Shown here one piece after another: positions 45,373 through 58,140 of a DNA stretch of 64,000 bases (the first letter of the stretch is position 1; every line of letters begins with the position of its first letter). This stretch comes from Shinisaurus crocodilurus (Eukaryota; Chordata; Lepidosauria; Squamata; Shinisauridae). The translations under genes were made by a program, and so were the position numbers. Below the pieces are notes generated by a model. That model was not told where the DNA came from, searched no databases, and worked only from the letters and a program-made list of their open reading frames with translations. The stretch covers positions 208,734,715 through 208,798,714 of the forward strand of contig CM037877.1 in the NCBI GenBank assembly GCA_021292165.1. The letters are read 5' to 3'.

Positions 45373-45998
45373 AAGCACAGCACACTGGTAACATTAACCC
45401 AATGCAGACTGGCACACTCTGCAAATCAAGTTCTGTGTGGTCAGATATGCAACTACATTTAGCAGATCTGCTAAATGAAGCACCTCCTGCTTTCAAGATT
45501 TAGCCTTTTCAAGAATTTGCAGTTTAAGCTGGGCATGAAGTATGACGGCAGAAGTCAAAGGAGGGAAGGGAAGAACTTGGAAACCGGGTGTTGATGTGCT
45601 TGCACTGCAGTTCACCAACCCGTAAGACAAACACACTGCCCTTGATTCAGGCTGCAGAACTGGGCAGGCCCATTAAGAGGCACCTCAGAGCATGTATAAA
45701 CAAGAAACTTTATTTAATAGACCAATCTTGAAGACCTGCCGCCAGTCTCTTACAACATTTGCTACGACGCTTTATGGCAGAGGCTGAACATTTAACCCAG
45801 ATCATTGCTTCTTGCTAGGAAAGGTTGACAGAAAGATGGCCTTCAGATAATTTTTTTAGTTCTTCTGTCAGCCTTTGCATTGCCTGACAAACAAGCCAGT
45901 CTTTAACCAGGGCACACTGTCCTGATAGCTTTGCTGCTTCATTCTTCCTTCCCCCAGACACGGCAGAAGACAGAGACGTCCATGAATGCAGCAGGTAC

Positions 45999-46179
45999 CT
46001 GTCGAGATGAAGGAGCAGCCTCGCGGACTTGCTGAGCCAGCTTAGCCAGGGTGTTAACGAGCCAGCACTGGCGGTCGAACTCTTCTCGCAGGCCCTTCCC
46101 ACAGCAGCACAGCAGAGCCGCCAGCAGGTACTGGTAACGGATGCTGAACTGAGAATCTTTAAGACCGTCTTTCAGCAGC
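45999..46179 (-). CDS. PIK3C2B: PIK3C2B exon: end of helical domain
   Basis: Encodes LLKDGLKDSQFSIRYQY through QQVREAAPSSRQ, the end of the PIK domain and the lead into the kinase domain. Acceptor CCCTAG; donor GTACCT. Length 181 nt. Confidence 0.95.
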
Positions 46180-46867
46180 CTAGGGAGATGGGGACATGGT
46201 CACCGGAAATAGTGGGGTTTGTGGGGAACATATCCACGTCCCAACCTTGGGCAGAGCAAGTCAACCTGCTTGATTTTCATGACTCATTCTAAAGCCACAT
46301 TTCAGCTGCTGCCCCCAAAAAAGGGTTCCAAAAATTTTGCAAAGAGGTAAACATAAGCAAAGGGATGTTTACATGCAAAGGGGGCTCAGAGGGAGGGTCA
46401 GATAGTCATTCAAAGCACTCATGTTCTCAGCCTCCTTAAACTGCCTATGGAGTTTTCATGATGACTAGAAACTTTGGGGGCGGGTGTTTTAATTAAAAAA
46501 AATAAGGCATAGATTTTCAGTAACCCAGTTCTGAATCAAGTTATTAGATTCTGTGTAAACAGAATTCCATACAAAGAGGAACACAGAGAACACAAAGTTC
46601 CTCTGTCTATAATCTATGTGGGGAGAAAGCTTAACAAAGAAATCTTTTATTAGGCTGATGATCCTCTAGACTAGAGGATGGAAGCTAAATACTCTGGCCT
46701 TTGGGATAAAAATAGCTCGAAACTTCCTCTGGTCTTTGCTACCAAAATTCAAGTTGGGTGATCATAACTTCTTCATCCATTTCTTTCTTTCATTCTCCTT
46801 TTTTAAAGTAACTATGGCTCTATGTCTAATCCATTCCATATATCAACAGCACATCCACCAACATTAC

Positions 46868-46962
46868 CAGAAGAAATAGTGGGTGATCCTCAGGTCACAG
46901 ATGGCTCGTTTCATAAGAAACCGCACTAGAGGGCTGTCCAGGTAGCATTCATATTTGAGGGC
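46868..46962 (-). CDS. PIK3C2B: PIK3C2B exon: helical domain
   Basis: Encodes [16 protein letters not shown] through ITHYFFW, the most conserved part of the PIK domain. Acceptor TCCCAG; donor GTAATG. Length 95 nt. The last Trp codon is split. Confidence 0.95.
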
Positions 46963-47265
46963 CTGGGAGAAGAGAACAGATTGGCTTCCAATTAGACAGA
47001 TCATGGGACAGATGCGGACAGACAGCCATTTTCTTAACTGGTCAGCACATAAGAGCTCCAGAAGCTGGGAAGCACAAAGACAGGCGGGGGAACTAGATGC
47101 CAGTTCTCCCCACAAACATCTGGACAGGTAAACAACCCACACTCAATGCAGTCTTAGAGTGCCATCAGTGAGCAAGTTTGCTCAGGTTCTTTGGTTATCC
47201 AATATACTCATATTCTTGTTCACATATTTTTTGCATCGTTTCCTGCCCTTCCTGCAAGAAGCCTA

Positions 47266-47450
47266 GTGTGGTATTTGTGGAATTCTCCCACTATAACCCC
47301 CAAACACCCCTGTGAAGTAGGTTAGGCTGCAAGGACAGTGGCTTGTCTGAGGCCACTCTGTGAGCTTCATGTCTTGGCAGGGGTGTGAACCCAAGCCCAA
47401 GCCCAGCACGCTATCCACTACAAGACACTGGCTCTCAAAATAATACTTTG
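47266..47450 (-). mobile_element. Old tRNA-type SINE, degenerate
   Basis: GTGAAGTAGGTTAGGCTG, GTGAGCTTCATG and GACACTGGCTCTC parallel the Sauria SINE in reverse at low identity. Confidence 0.5.
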
Positions 47451-47459
47451 CATTAATGT

Positions 47460-48395
47460 CACGCATTTCAAGCACTGCTCAAAAGACTCCCTTCTCCATT
47501 GCAGAGAAGCTGGCAGGGCATGTATTTCCTGCTCTTTCTTTTGCCTAAATCCACAGAAGGGGTCCTTCCCATGCTAGCTCTGTCTATCAGCAGCAGAGAA
47601 GGAAATGTCCCCCCAATTTTCTCCTCTCCTTTCTCGTTTCCTGCCTTGGCAAGTGTGAATCGCCATTGCCTGCATACAGGAGGCCGACACCAGACAACCC
47701 TTGTTAGCTCCTGATGGGTGGCATTCCCTTCTCCTGTCAGTCAATGCCACCCCAACCAGACACAATAAAGATGGGAGTATTTTTACAGGGTTACGCCATC
47801 TTCAACCTGACACCGGAGGAGATCCATGTCAGTTCACATGTAACTTGGAGCCTAGTTCGATAGCTACTCAATTTAGGCTATGCAGGACCTTCACTGATTT
47901 ATTATGTCTTGTACCCTGCTTCTCTCTCTCTGATCTCTTCCCACATTACTGTTGCTAGGAACGTGAAAGATTCAGGACCGAAACTTTCCACTGGCATCAA
48001 TGGAAGGGTGGTTGGTTTTTTTTTAAAGTTTTAAGTGTCAAATGGAGGAGGGGATTGGGGTGGGGTGCACAGGAAAGGGGAGGTTAACCCTTCCCTCCCT
48101 AACTGTGTTCCCCCTGAAAATCCTCCCCCACCCCAACATGGCTGCTAAGCTTAGGGAAAAAAACCTCCCATTGGCCCGGATGGTAAGATTTTTTCCTAAG
48201 TTTAATTGCCATGCAGGGGGGTAGGGGACATTGCAGCATGTAGGGAGGGGGGGTTAACCCTTCTCTCCCCAGCTGCAATCCCCCTTGATAGTTGTTCCCT
48301 GGCAATTAAGCTGAGAAAAATCCTTCTACTGGAACCAATTGACACTTAGAGATCTGGGGAACAACTTCTAAAAAAGACTGAGGGAAGTGCACACT
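47460..48395. other. PIK3C2B intron, internal partial duplication only
   Basis: Two similar GTTAACCCTTC(T/C)CTCC segments at about 48084 and 48253; otherwise nothing recognised. Confidence 0.4.
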
Positions 48396-48398
48396 ATG

Positions 48399-48928
48399 CC
48401 GGGTGCTTCCAGATGGAGGGCTCCGAGCACTACCAGTCAATCTTTTCTTCCTTACAGAGCAATCCTATGCATGCCTACTCAGAAGTACAACCCATTGACT
48501 TCAGTAGGTCTTACTCCTAAGTAAGCAGGTATAGGATTGCAGCCTTAATGGATTTTTTTTTTCTGGCCAGAGGACAAAAAAATGGAAGAAGAGGTGGGAA
48601 AACATGGTAGGGTTACAAATGGAAGATGACAGATGCTTCCAGATGGAGCACTTACAGTCAAAAAGCATATGCAGCTATTGTGTCTTTTCTTCCTTTAATG
48701 GATTTTTTCCAATAAGGAAAAAGATGGAAGAAGTGGTGGGAAAGCACAGGAGGGTTACAAACTGAAGATGACAACATCTGGACTCCCCATAAAATGAGGC
48801 AGTACGATTGCATAATAAAAGCCTCGTCCGAAGGCACCCAACTTCATCTAGACACCCCACTCCCCCCAGTAACATTCTGTGTTTGGGGCAGAGCATCTGA
48901 AGATAAAAGCCTCATCTGAAAGCACCCT
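48399..48928. mobile_element. Probable DNA transposon with GGGTGCTTCCAGATG ends
   Basis: Left GGGTGCTTCCAGATGGAGG and right CCTCATCTGAAAGCACCC are inverse. Internal copies of these motifs at 48632 and 48820 suggest nesting. Contains a GCAATCCTATG-type insert at 48459-48547. Confidence 0.6.
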
Positions 48929-49472
48929 TGCAGTGGAGAGGATCAGGAGACTGCTTGGCCCCTCAAAAAAGGAAGCACAGCCTGACATGCTGCTTCTCCA
49001 GGCTGCCTTGAGACTCTACCAACACCATGGGTGGTTGCATGCAGCAAATCTTGAGCAAGAGCCTGAAGAAGCCCTGTTGGCTGCCTCAAGTGCAGTTTCA
49101 GCAGCTGTTGTTACACAGGGGTATGTGAGTGTGCGTAACTCATGCTTCACTGTGGGTTTTGCACACTCCTTATGACACCGAAATTTCTGTTAATGTTTAT
49201 CTCTGAAACTCAGACACTCTTTCCCCCTCTGACAGCCAATTTTGCTGATTCATTCACAATTTTGCTGATTCAGCCACAGCCCTGTCCCTCCCTGTGCTGC
49301 TCAGCTGATTGAGGAACGGCTGAGCAGCAACAGGAAAACAGAGCTGTGGAGCCAGCAAGGCCATGGTGGCTGGACAGGGTTTGGTAGGAGAGGTTGGGGG
49401 GTAGATGGGGAGGCCTGGCCAGCAGCATCTGGCTGGCAGGCCGCTGCTTCCCCACCCATAATAGTGCAGCAT

Positions 49473-49530
49473 TCCCCAACCTGGTGCCCTCTATATGTTT
49501 TGGACTACAGCTCCCATCAGCCCCAACAAT
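49473..49530. mobile_element. Half palindromic hAT MITE
   Basis: TTCCCCAACCTGGTGCCCTC and GGACTACAGCTCCCATCAG. Confidence 0.7.
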
Positions 49531-49796
49531 AGTTTCAATTAGCATTAGCAACAATAGTTTCAATTTGCATTGCAGTTGTGAGAGCATCTCAGGTGAAGTA
49601 GTACGGAAGACACAGGTTGATGTTAACACCGAGAGAACACTCCCACAAGCATTCTCCAGAAGACAGAGGGAGGCAGAAGGGCCACTCTTTCTCTACATTT
49701 CAAGCATCAAAAGAGTATCAACAAAATGGTTAAGAGTTATTTAGGAGTCATCCATGTGTGTGAAATATTCTGGTTTATTACAGTCCCTTCTAGAAC

Positions 49797-49890
49797 AGAC
49801 TTCCCTGACCTGGTGCCCTCCAGCCATGCTGGCTGGAAATGATGGGATTGTAATCCAACACAGCTGGAGGGCACCAGATTGGGAAAAAGC
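49797..49890. mobile_element. Palindromic hAT MITE, centre deleted
   Basis: ACTTCCCTGACCTGGTGCCC start; AGGGCACCAGATTGGGAAA end. Confidence 0.75.
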
Positions 49891-50595
49891 AAAGAGGGAC
49901 AAATTGTGAGAACAAAAACTGAGGGCAGAAATGATTCCCAATTAACTGCAGAATTCAGGAGTGTGTGATCTGAAGAATATGACCTAAGAACATCTGTTCA
50001 AAGTTCTACTGCCAGTGAAATTTGTCCTTTGCTTAGAATTCTTTGGTTAATATCATCCCGTTTTAACTCTGATTGCTCTGCTATCTTTAGCACACACTAG
50101 CAGGAGCTTAGCAACCTGTCCTCAAGGTCCCAGTAACTAACCATTGCTCCAAATTCCAACCATTCAGATAAATGCTGCTCTAGGAAAGCAATTTAGGTGC
50201 TGTCCCAGTTGTAAGCACTCTGGTATCCTTCCCATGTTCCTCCCAGGACACAAGGCACTGACACTGTTCTGTCCTTGCAGCCTTCTCCAGCTGCTTGAGA
50301 TTTCTGAAAAGCCCCCTAAAATACTTAAGCAGGACTCCTCCCTTGGGGCTTTCCAGTGCTGCTGCCTGCTAAGTGCCTGAAAGCTGAGTGGAGAACTGCT
50401 GTTGTTCTTAAAAGTCCTTTTAACAAGAACAACAACTACTACAACAACAACAAAACCAAAGATGCCTCGCTCAGCTTTCAGGCACTCAGCAGGTGGGGTT
50501 TTGGCCCAGCAATAAATACCCAAAATAGATCTGAAAGATTTCCCAGCTAACATAACAAGGCCGTGGACCTTCTTGCAATCAGCACACTGACTCAC

Positions 50596-50689
50596 CTGTA
50601 CCAGCTGCGGCAGATAATCCAGTAGCTCAGCATCAGATATGGAATCAATCCATTGCACAGCTGTCCTCCTCACCTCCTGATCTGGGAAC
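50596..50689 (-). CDS. PIK3C2B: PIK3C2B exon: helical domain
   Basis: Encodes FPDQEVRRTAVQWI through LDYLPQLVQ, typical PIK-domain repeat helices. Acceptor GCTGCAG; donor GTGAGT. Length 94 nt, ending on a codon boundary. Confidence 0.95.
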
Positions 50690-51571
50690 CTGCAGCCACA
50701 TACCAGTATTTGAGCTTACAATACATGCTCACTAAAGAGGATGAATCCCACTTCCGTGTGGATAACCACCTTCAATAGTGTGCTGACATAGCCCACCAAT
50801 CATGCATTTTCCCCAGAAAAACACCAAATTTATACCAGCTGTGGACTTACATGGTGATCATTTTCATATATTGAGGCATGTGGCATAGCACATGTGTGCA
50901 CATGCACAGTCAACTGAAAATAGTGTTTCTATTTGAGCAGGGTGCAAGATAGTGTGACTCGTATAGCAATTGTGCACTTTTTCCTACAAGCACCAAATTT
51001 ACACCATTTGTGGATTAATATGGCAATCAATTTCAGATATTGGCACATGCAGTATTGCACATGTATACGCATGTGCAGCCAATTGAGCATAATTTAATAC
51101 ACAGTGACTCGGATAACAATTGTATACTTTTTCATAAAAGCCCCAAATTTACACCATTTGTGGATGGATAACTAGTGGGCCATGTGTTATTAGTCCACAA
51201 CTGGTGGACGAATAACAACTCTGGTGTTTCTCTGAAAAAAGTGCATGATTGCTGAGGAAAAAATGAGCGATGCCATTGTAGATCTCTACAGCCCACAGCA
51301 GGGGATGCTCATCATCATTTGTTGAAAGCAAATCTTAGGCAAGCTGATCTTAGGCAGGTTAATTCAGCAGTGAGTTCCACTGAACACATTAGGTTTTACT
51401 CCTAGTTAAGTACACATAGAATTGCAACCTGAGGATGTGGCACATAGAGACACTTTAATCCAACCACCAGTATAAAGGGGGGCGGGGGGGATCAAGGCTG
51501 GAGGATCTAACTGGCCAAAGTGCAATGTCAGAACAAGGATCAGGCCGTTAGCCCTTCATACACCTAGGGTA

Positions 51572-51702
51572 GGCATAGGCAACTGGTGACCTTCCAGATG
51601 TTTTGGCCCACAACTCTCAACAGCCATAGCCAGCGGAGCCCATGGTGAGGGATGATGGAAGCTGTAGGCCAAGACATCTGGAAGGCCACACATAGGGCCT
51701 TC
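51572..51702. mobile_element. Palindromic hAT MITE copy
   Basis: GGCAACTGGTGACCTTCCAG arm and AAGACATCTGGAAGGCCACA arm. Confidence 0.75.
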
Positions 51703-51753
51703 CACCACTCACTCTCACAGAGAGAGCAACAGGCTTCCAGGAAGATGACTTAC

Positions 51754-51942
51754 GCTGCATGAAGAAGCCCAAGGGCATCCTGGTGGTTCATGTGTGTCCA
51801 TTGCTTCAGCAAGGCATAGATGTCAGGCAAGCAGGCCCACTCCCAGCTTGGGGCACTAGCAAGCAGCAGAGGCAGTGAGCCTGGCTGAGAGTGGCAATAA
51901 TAACGCTTCTCCCAGAGCCGCTTCCGGTCAGCATCCGTTAGC
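51754..51942 (-). CDS. PIK3C2B: PIK3C2B exon: helical domain
   Basis: Encodes LTDADRKRLWEKRYYCHS through QDALGLLHAA, core helices of the PIK domain. Acceptor GTCTCAG; donor GTAAGT. Length 189 nt. Confidence 0.95.
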
Positions 51943-52240
51943 CTGAGACAAGAGAAAGCACAAGATCAGTCCAGGGAGACACAGGCTATTTTAGCCATGT
52001 CGGCAAAATAGAAACTCCACATACAGAGGTGATAATACACTCTTTGTAAAATTTCCAGAAGCTTGCAGCTGGCCAGGATTAGAGGCAGGATGCTTCATAA
52101 GATGGATTTTTGGTCTAACTTAGGAAGTGCTCGAGTGTTCTAAGGGAAATTTATGTGCATGCTGTGCAGAACAAAGGCATAAGGAAAGGGGAAAGAGAGA
52201 AATATTTTACTGTATAGCGTGTTTGCATGAACGAGGAAGG

Positions 52241-52305
52241 TGTGTGTGTGTGTGTGTGTGTAGATATATCTAAATCTATCTATCTATATACACACACACA
52301 CTTAA
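52241..52305. repeat. (TG)n then (TATC)n and (CA)n
   Basis: Compound microsatellite; TG run, TATCTA units, then CA run. Confidence 0.93.
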
Positions 52306-52478
52306 AGGCAGGGAGGCCCACAGGTCCAGGTCAGATGTTACATTATCTGAGTGGTAACTTCAGGACTTGGCACCCAAGTTTGCTTGTTTTCCTCTGATTC
52401 CTTTTTCTTTTTGTACTGTGTCTATTAGATTGTGTACCTGTGAGTAGGGACTGTCTTATCTTAGAAAATTTTAGGTGC

Positions 52479-52518
<40 letters not shown>

Positions 52519-52583
52519 GGTGATGGTGATGGTGATGGGTGATGATGATGGTGATGGTGATGGTGATGGTGATGGTGATGGGT
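52479..52583. repeat. (AAAT)n and (GGTGAT)n compound microsatellite
   Basis: AAATAAAT run to about 52518, then GGTGAT/GATGAT units to 52583. Confidence 0.93.
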
Positions 52584-52586
52584 GAT

Positions 52587-52640
52587 GATGATGGCCTTGT
52601 AGGCTCCTTCCAACTCTTATGATCTATGAAATCTATGTTA
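52587..52640 (+). mobile_element. CR1-type tail fragment, as in the 5S SINE
   Basis: GGCCTTGTAGGCTCCTTCCA and TGATCTATGAAATCTATG follow the hexamer repeat; the 5S head is absent. Confidence 0.6.
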
Positions 52641-54175
52641 CTTCAGGATATTGCCATCACAGAGATGTTGCTTTGTGGAACCACCAGAGAGCAGCAAAGC
52701 CACTGGAAAAAGAGGATGCACCACTCGATCTCATAAGGAACAATATTGTGGAGTGTTTCAATTATCAGGCCATCCATTTCTCTCCACGAAGATGATGGGA
52801 TCAGGTGGCTAATGAGGGAACTTGAGGCAATTCCATCTCCAGTCTAATGGGATCAAAGGTTCTCTTGCCCGAAGGGCAGCAGGAGTACAGGGAGCTGCAG
52901 CCAGTGATAAAGTGCAGGAGCACTGGGGGAAGTGGTCTGTCTCCCGTCAGGAGTAATGGAGCCATTTGGACCAGGAATGAAGGACCTCTGCTCTTGCTTC
53001 AAGCTCTGCTTGCATCTCCCGGGGTGGGGGTGGCGTTAAATTGTGCAGAGGGCAGTCCTCTGTTCTGGCATCCTCTATTAAAGGGCTGCCCAGTCCAGTT
53101 TAAAGATAAAAGAACCACAAGGAGCCAGGAGAGCAGGAGCCTTGAAGTTGCCCATCCACAGTGGGCACCCGGAGAGCAGACTGAGCAGGCACATGGGTCA
53201 CCTAGTCCCACTCTCCCCACAGTGAGATGTACTGGTATTCCTATTTAGATTGTAGTAATTATTTCAAAAAGTGCATCTATACATACAAATAATTAGCATG
53301 TGCATATTTTATGCAAATCTGTGCCCCCTTTCATCCACTTTTTTTGGCGATGCCTAAGTGGTCGCCCTACACACCTCTAATCCTAAATGTATACGAGCAG
53401 CGACTCAGTAGTGAAGAAAAGGCAATCTCTTATTATTACTTGACACATTCCAGCATTGAATCGTAGCACTGAAAACAATTTCCCAGGGTAGAGGGCTGGC
53501 TCTAATCAAGCCCTTCTGAGCCACGTTGGCAAAGCAGTGCAAGACTGAAATGGAGAGAAAAGCTGGAGGGAGACCAGGGCTGGTGCTGTGAGAGGCTGCA
53601 GCTAGGCTCTGGGGCCATCAAGATCAGCCCCGCTGCATTGTCACTCGAATGGCCGGGGCGGGGGGGCTGGTAGGGATGTTGGCAAAGCTCGACGGGAGGG
53701 GCAATCGCATAATAGGGCCAGTTCTGTTCCCACAGGTTTCCTTTAGCCATCTCCAGGAAGTTCATTCGCTCAGACCAGAACAAAGAGGAAGGAGGGTGGA
53801 AGTGTTGCCCACCCGTGAGAACCTCACACCCCAGCAGTGACCCAGAGCAGACGAGAAAGGAAATGGCACTGCCTCCTGCACAATGCCAGGAAGGGCCTGC
53901 CTGCCTGCCTGCCTGCCAGCCCCTCGATAGCACTGAGCTCTTAGCCAAACAGCTGCCAGGGTGAGGAGAAGGGGGTGAAGGCAGCCCAACATCTGATCTT
54001 GTTACATCATAAGCCCAGCTTCAAGCCCAGGATTGCAGGCAGCCAGAAAATTAAGGGAGATCACCTTAGCCACCTAGCATACAAATCTCCTTTCTAGGAG
54101 TACGTTACAGTTGTGAATATGGTGGGAAGCATCACATTAAAAAAAACCTACTTTCCTCTTTTAATGTGCTTAGAG

Positions 54176-54520
54176 CAGTGGTTCTTAACCTTTTTGGTGT
54201 CACACCTCCCTTGTGAAAAATCTTACGACCCATGCCTCCCATGTGTTAATGGCCCAAAATTTAGGCTTAGGCAGGACGAGTTTGCATTTTTTTAGTTTAT
54301 GCTCTGTCTCTGGACTAAACAAAAATGCATATTCAATTAAATGAATGGTGTAGCTCCCAAGATTAGTAGAAAGAAATAAGGTTGGCCCAACCGCCAAGCT
54401 GCGCTGCTATGTACTTGTAAAATAAACAATTTATAGTTGAGGGGCTACTCACTCACACCTCCCCTGGAGTCAGTCCAAACCTCCCCTGGGGAGGCATACC
54501 CCACAGGTTAAGAACCCCTG
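54176..54520. mobile_element. 345-bp non-autonomous hAT with 8-bp TSD
   Basis: CAGTGGTTCTTAACCTTTTT to CAGGTTAAGAACCCCTG, with exact GCTTAGAG at 54168-54175 and 54521-54528, the same target sequence as the hAT at 36065. Confidence 0.93.
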
Positions 54521-54551
54521 GCTTAGAGCGACAGGGACTGTGGTTGCTTTC

Positions 54552-54658
54552 ACATTTAGGCCAGCCTTCCCCACTCCGTACCCTCCAAATGTGTGGCCTA
54601 CAACTCCCAGCATCCCTCGGTCAGCCATGCTGGACATCAGGTTGGGGAAGGCTGCGCT
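54552..54658. mobile_element. Palindromic hAT MITE copy
   Basis: CCAGCCTTCCCCACTCCGTA to GGTTGGGGAAGGCTG. Confidence 0.8.
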
Positions 54659-54823
54659 AGGCCTTATGTTTCATCATCTTAAGTTACAAGACCACCATCT
54701 ACCCCCACCTTTCCTTTTGAGATGTTCAATCCTGTGCCACCAGACAGTGTTTCTATGACTCCCATGAGTGCCTATGCAGGGGCGTTGGTAAACTAATGGC
54801 CTGGGTGCACTCCATCCTCTCAC

Positions 54824-54966
54824 CAATAGAATGATTCCTTCTGCATCACCTCCTTCAGCTTCTGCTGGTCCCCCTCAAAGAGGCTGCTGAAATTGTACGT
54901 GGGACTGAACTCTGCTGCTGGTGGGCTGGTAAACTTGACTTCAAATGCTGAGCTGGGGAAGTCAAT
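54824..54966 (-). CDS. PIK3C2B: PIK3C2B exon: start of helical domain
   Basis: Encodes IDFPSSAFEVKF through MQKESFYW, entering the PI3K helical (PIK) domain. Acceptor CTTGCAG; donor GTGAGA. Length 143 nt. The terminal Trp codon is split with the next exon. Confidence 0.94.
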
Positions 54967-54999
54967 CTGCAAGAGAAAGGGAGATAATAGCCTTTTACT

Positions 55000-55190
55000 T
55001 CTGGCTCCTTGATGCTTTAAAAAATATTTTAATGTTTAATATTGTATGATTCTGATACTTTTATTGTTGTAGTTTTAATTATTATTATGCATTTTGCTTT
55101 ATTGGTTATTTTGTTCTCGTTGTTTGGTTTTATGATTGTAAACTGCCCAAGGACATTTGCCATTTGGGCAGCATACCAATCTAATAAATA
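55000..55190 (+). mobile_element. Old L2 3' fragment
   Basis: ATTGTAAACTGCCCAAGGAC, CATTTGGGCAGCATACCAAT and a short AATAAATAAG tail. Confidence 0.7.
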
Positions 55191-55373
55191 AGTGCATACA
55201 TTTTAAACACAGACTTACTGCCATCCCAGAAAGGCAGATTGGTACTGGGAATATCTGATCCCACATCACCTCATGTAACAAGCCCCGAAGAGCCTGTCCC
55301 AGTTGTACCCGAGCATCCTGGCATTGTTCATCTTGAGTGCCAATTCAGACATTACACAGAATGTGACACATTG

Positions 55374-56678
55374 AGGGGTTCACATGTCATGGTAACCCAC
55401 CTTGGCAATAAGCCACAGTGGGTTAGTTGTCCCTCGAGCAACCCACCGTGTGCCCGAGAGATGATCGGGCTCACCGTGGGTTGCCCCCCCTCCTTCCCTT
55501 TTGGTCCTCCCGTGGGTATCCCAGGGGACTCCACAGCAGAACCCGTCTTGTCTGCTGTCCCCACCATGACACTCGCCATGACTCCCCCCGCCTTTTAGTC
55601 TCCCCCGCCCGGAGATTGCTTTTTGCGATCTCAGAGTTGACAGCTAGTGACAGCCCCTTCAAAGTGCCCAAGTGGCACACTGGAGGGTCTGTCACTGGTT
55701 CATCACCCCTTTTAAAAAAACAAAAAACAGCGCAAGAAATTTGTACATTTCCCCCCGTACATTTCTAAAAATTACTTTTTAGTTGGACTTGTGCAAATGT
55801 GCACTTGTGCGAGTCCAAAATGGCAAGCCTTGCCTGGGCAATGTCCTGGGGGGGGGGTGTCTGCTGTCAAAGTGCAGCAGGCACCCACCATAGGCATTGA
55901 CCTAGAGAGACTGCAAAGAGGTGTATTTTTCACTTGGCTTTCTACTGACAGCTGCCAAAAGATGAGCTGTCAAGAGAAACCAGAATCGCGAGTAATACTT
56001 GCTCATGAAAGGGGGTGGCCAGTAGGTCACCCTCTTCGTGGTGAGATCCTCTAGGGGTTTTTGGGACCTGTCCCTAGTAAGGTTCCTCACACTTTTCCGA
56101 GCTTCTAAGTGATCAGGAAAGCGGAAAAGTGCGAGCCACCCCTTTAACGGGAACACGGAGCTTTGACAGTAAGCTGTCAAAACTCTGGTTCCTTTTAAAA
56201 GGGGTTTCTTGACAGGAGTTTCTTCCCCATTTCTGCACTGCTTTGCGCAAGTGTGGCTAAAAAAATACATGAAAATATTTGTGCACATTGAGTGCGCAAA
56301 AAAAAAATGTTTTCCAACTGCTCAGGCACTTTGAAGGGACTGTCAGTGGCTGTCAAAACAGAAATTGCAAAAGCCAGCTGTCAAGACAGCTTTTGTGATC
56401 TCTGGGGGGGGAAAGGGGTAAAGGGCAAAAAAGCTGCGGCGAGCCAAAAACAGCTCACAGTCATGGCAGAGAAGGGGAGACAAGTTGGTTCTGCTGCAGG
56501 GTCCCCTGGGATACCTGCAGGAGGACTGAGGGGGAAGGAGGGGCAGGGAGGGAGGGGGGTGAACAACCCACAGTGAGCCTGATCATCTGTCAGGCGTTCC
56601 GTGGGTTGTTCGCAGAACAACCAACCCACCTTGGCTTATTGCCAGGGTGGGTTGTGATGACATGCAAACACGCCCAGT
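55374..56678. mobile_element. 1.3-kb element with terminal inverted repeats of about 340 bp
   Basis: Left GGGTTCACATGTCATGG and right GATGACATGCAAACACGCCC are inverse. Pairing continues through TGGCAATAAGCCA, GATGATC.GGCTCAC, GGTATCCCAGGGGAC and CCCTTCAAAGTG. The centre holds no transposase. Related to the AACCCATGG MITE at 25878. Confidence 0.8.
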
Positions 56679-57170
56679 GCCTAGCAATGGGGAAAGCTGA
56701 AGCATGAGCGACTCACATTTTATTTTCCCTCCCACATCTGTGCAATGAGCACCTGACCAACCAAGGAATTGCAAAAAAAGTTTTGCAGACATATTTTCCT
56801 TACAATGAAGGCAGTATGGTTCTCTCCTTCCACTCCTCCTGCCCACGCCCTCAGGCAGGCATAATGTGCAGGTCCATGCATTGACTGTCTTGCAGGGTCT
56901 AATGTGGAAGCCCGTGCATTCACCTGGGTCACATGGTGCATTGTATTACTGGGCCTGCCTTGGCTATTAGCTTGCCCCCTGGCAATAAGAGACAGTGAGT
57001 GCATGGGCCCCTCTCTCCTCGGACACTATGTAATAGTGGCAGCAGCCAGGTAATAGCAATGTGCGAATTGCCACTGGGGACAGCTGCTGTCCAAGGATGG
57101 GACCAGGCCAGTCCACACATGCTTTCCTTCCATAGTGCTTGAGCCGGTTTTAATCCTAGAACAAGAGTAG

Positions 57171-57296
57171 CCTTCCTCCAACCTGGAGCCCTCCAGGTGT
57201 CTTGGACCACAACCCCCATTGGCCATGCTGGCTGGGGAATATGGGAGTTGTAGTCAAACGAATCATGTGGGTGCCAGGTTGGAGGAAGGCTGCACT
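57171..57296. mobile_element. Palindromic hAT MITE copy
   Basis: GCCTTCCTCCAACCTGGAGC to AGGTTGGAGGAAGGCTGC. Confidence 0.8.
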
Positions 57297-57831
57297 AGAG
57301 AATGAGCCTGCAACAAAGAGAGGTACAAACGTGTTCAGGGCTGGGGAGAAGCTGCAGGAGTGCTGTGTAATCAAGCTACTCCCCCAGCGTGATAGCGATG
57401 CTTTCTGGCCAGGAAGGCCAAAGAGAGGACCAGGAAGAGAAACAGCCACCAAATGTGACCTAGATTTAAGGGCCAAATTTTAGCCTGGCCACAGCTCTTT
57501 CACTGGGGAAGCGGCAAGCACTGAATCATTTGACTGTTCCACCACACACCATGTGCTCAGATTATGACTCAGCACATCATCATACAACTCTCCAAGGAGC
57601 CCATCCTGGACTCTAGGTGGAACGACCAGATAACTCTTTCTGCTGTGGATTCAGCAGTCAGCAATTGACCCAGTAACCCACATCATGCCATGTTCAGAAG
57701 GAATGCGTGAATTTGCCATTATGGCAACAGAGCTGGCTCCAAGCTAGATGCCAACCACTCCCAATGTTCCCTTTGGGGCTGACCACAAATGAACCTCACA
57801 AGACACACACAATCCCTGGCTTCTTCTAGCC

Positions 57832-57968
57832 CAGGGGTCAGCAATGTGTGGCCCTCCAGATGCTTTAGTCTACGACTCCTATCATTTCTCACCATTGCCT
57901 ATGCTGGCTAGGGCTGATGGGAGTTGTAGGCCTAAACCTCTGGAGGGCCACAAGTTGCCAACCCGTTC
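57832..57968. mobile_element. Palindromic hAT MITE copy
   Basis: CAGGGGTCAGCAATGTGTGG start; CTCTGGAGGGCCACAAGTTG end arm. Confidence 0.8.
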
Positions 57969-57995
57969 TAGACAGATAGCGTAAGCATTAGACCA

Positions 57996-58140
57996 ACCTT
58001 CCCCAACCAGGTGCCCTCCAGGTGTGTTGGACTACAACTCCCATCATCCCAGCCAGCACACCATTTACCGTGCTGGCTGAGGTGATAAGAGTTGTATTCC
58101 AACGTATCTGGAGGGAGCCAGGTAGGGGAGGGCTGGGTTA
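57996..58140. mobile_element. Palindromic hAT MITE copy
   Basis: CAACCTTCCCCAACCAGGTG to CAGGTAGGGGAGGGCTG. Confidence 0.8.
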
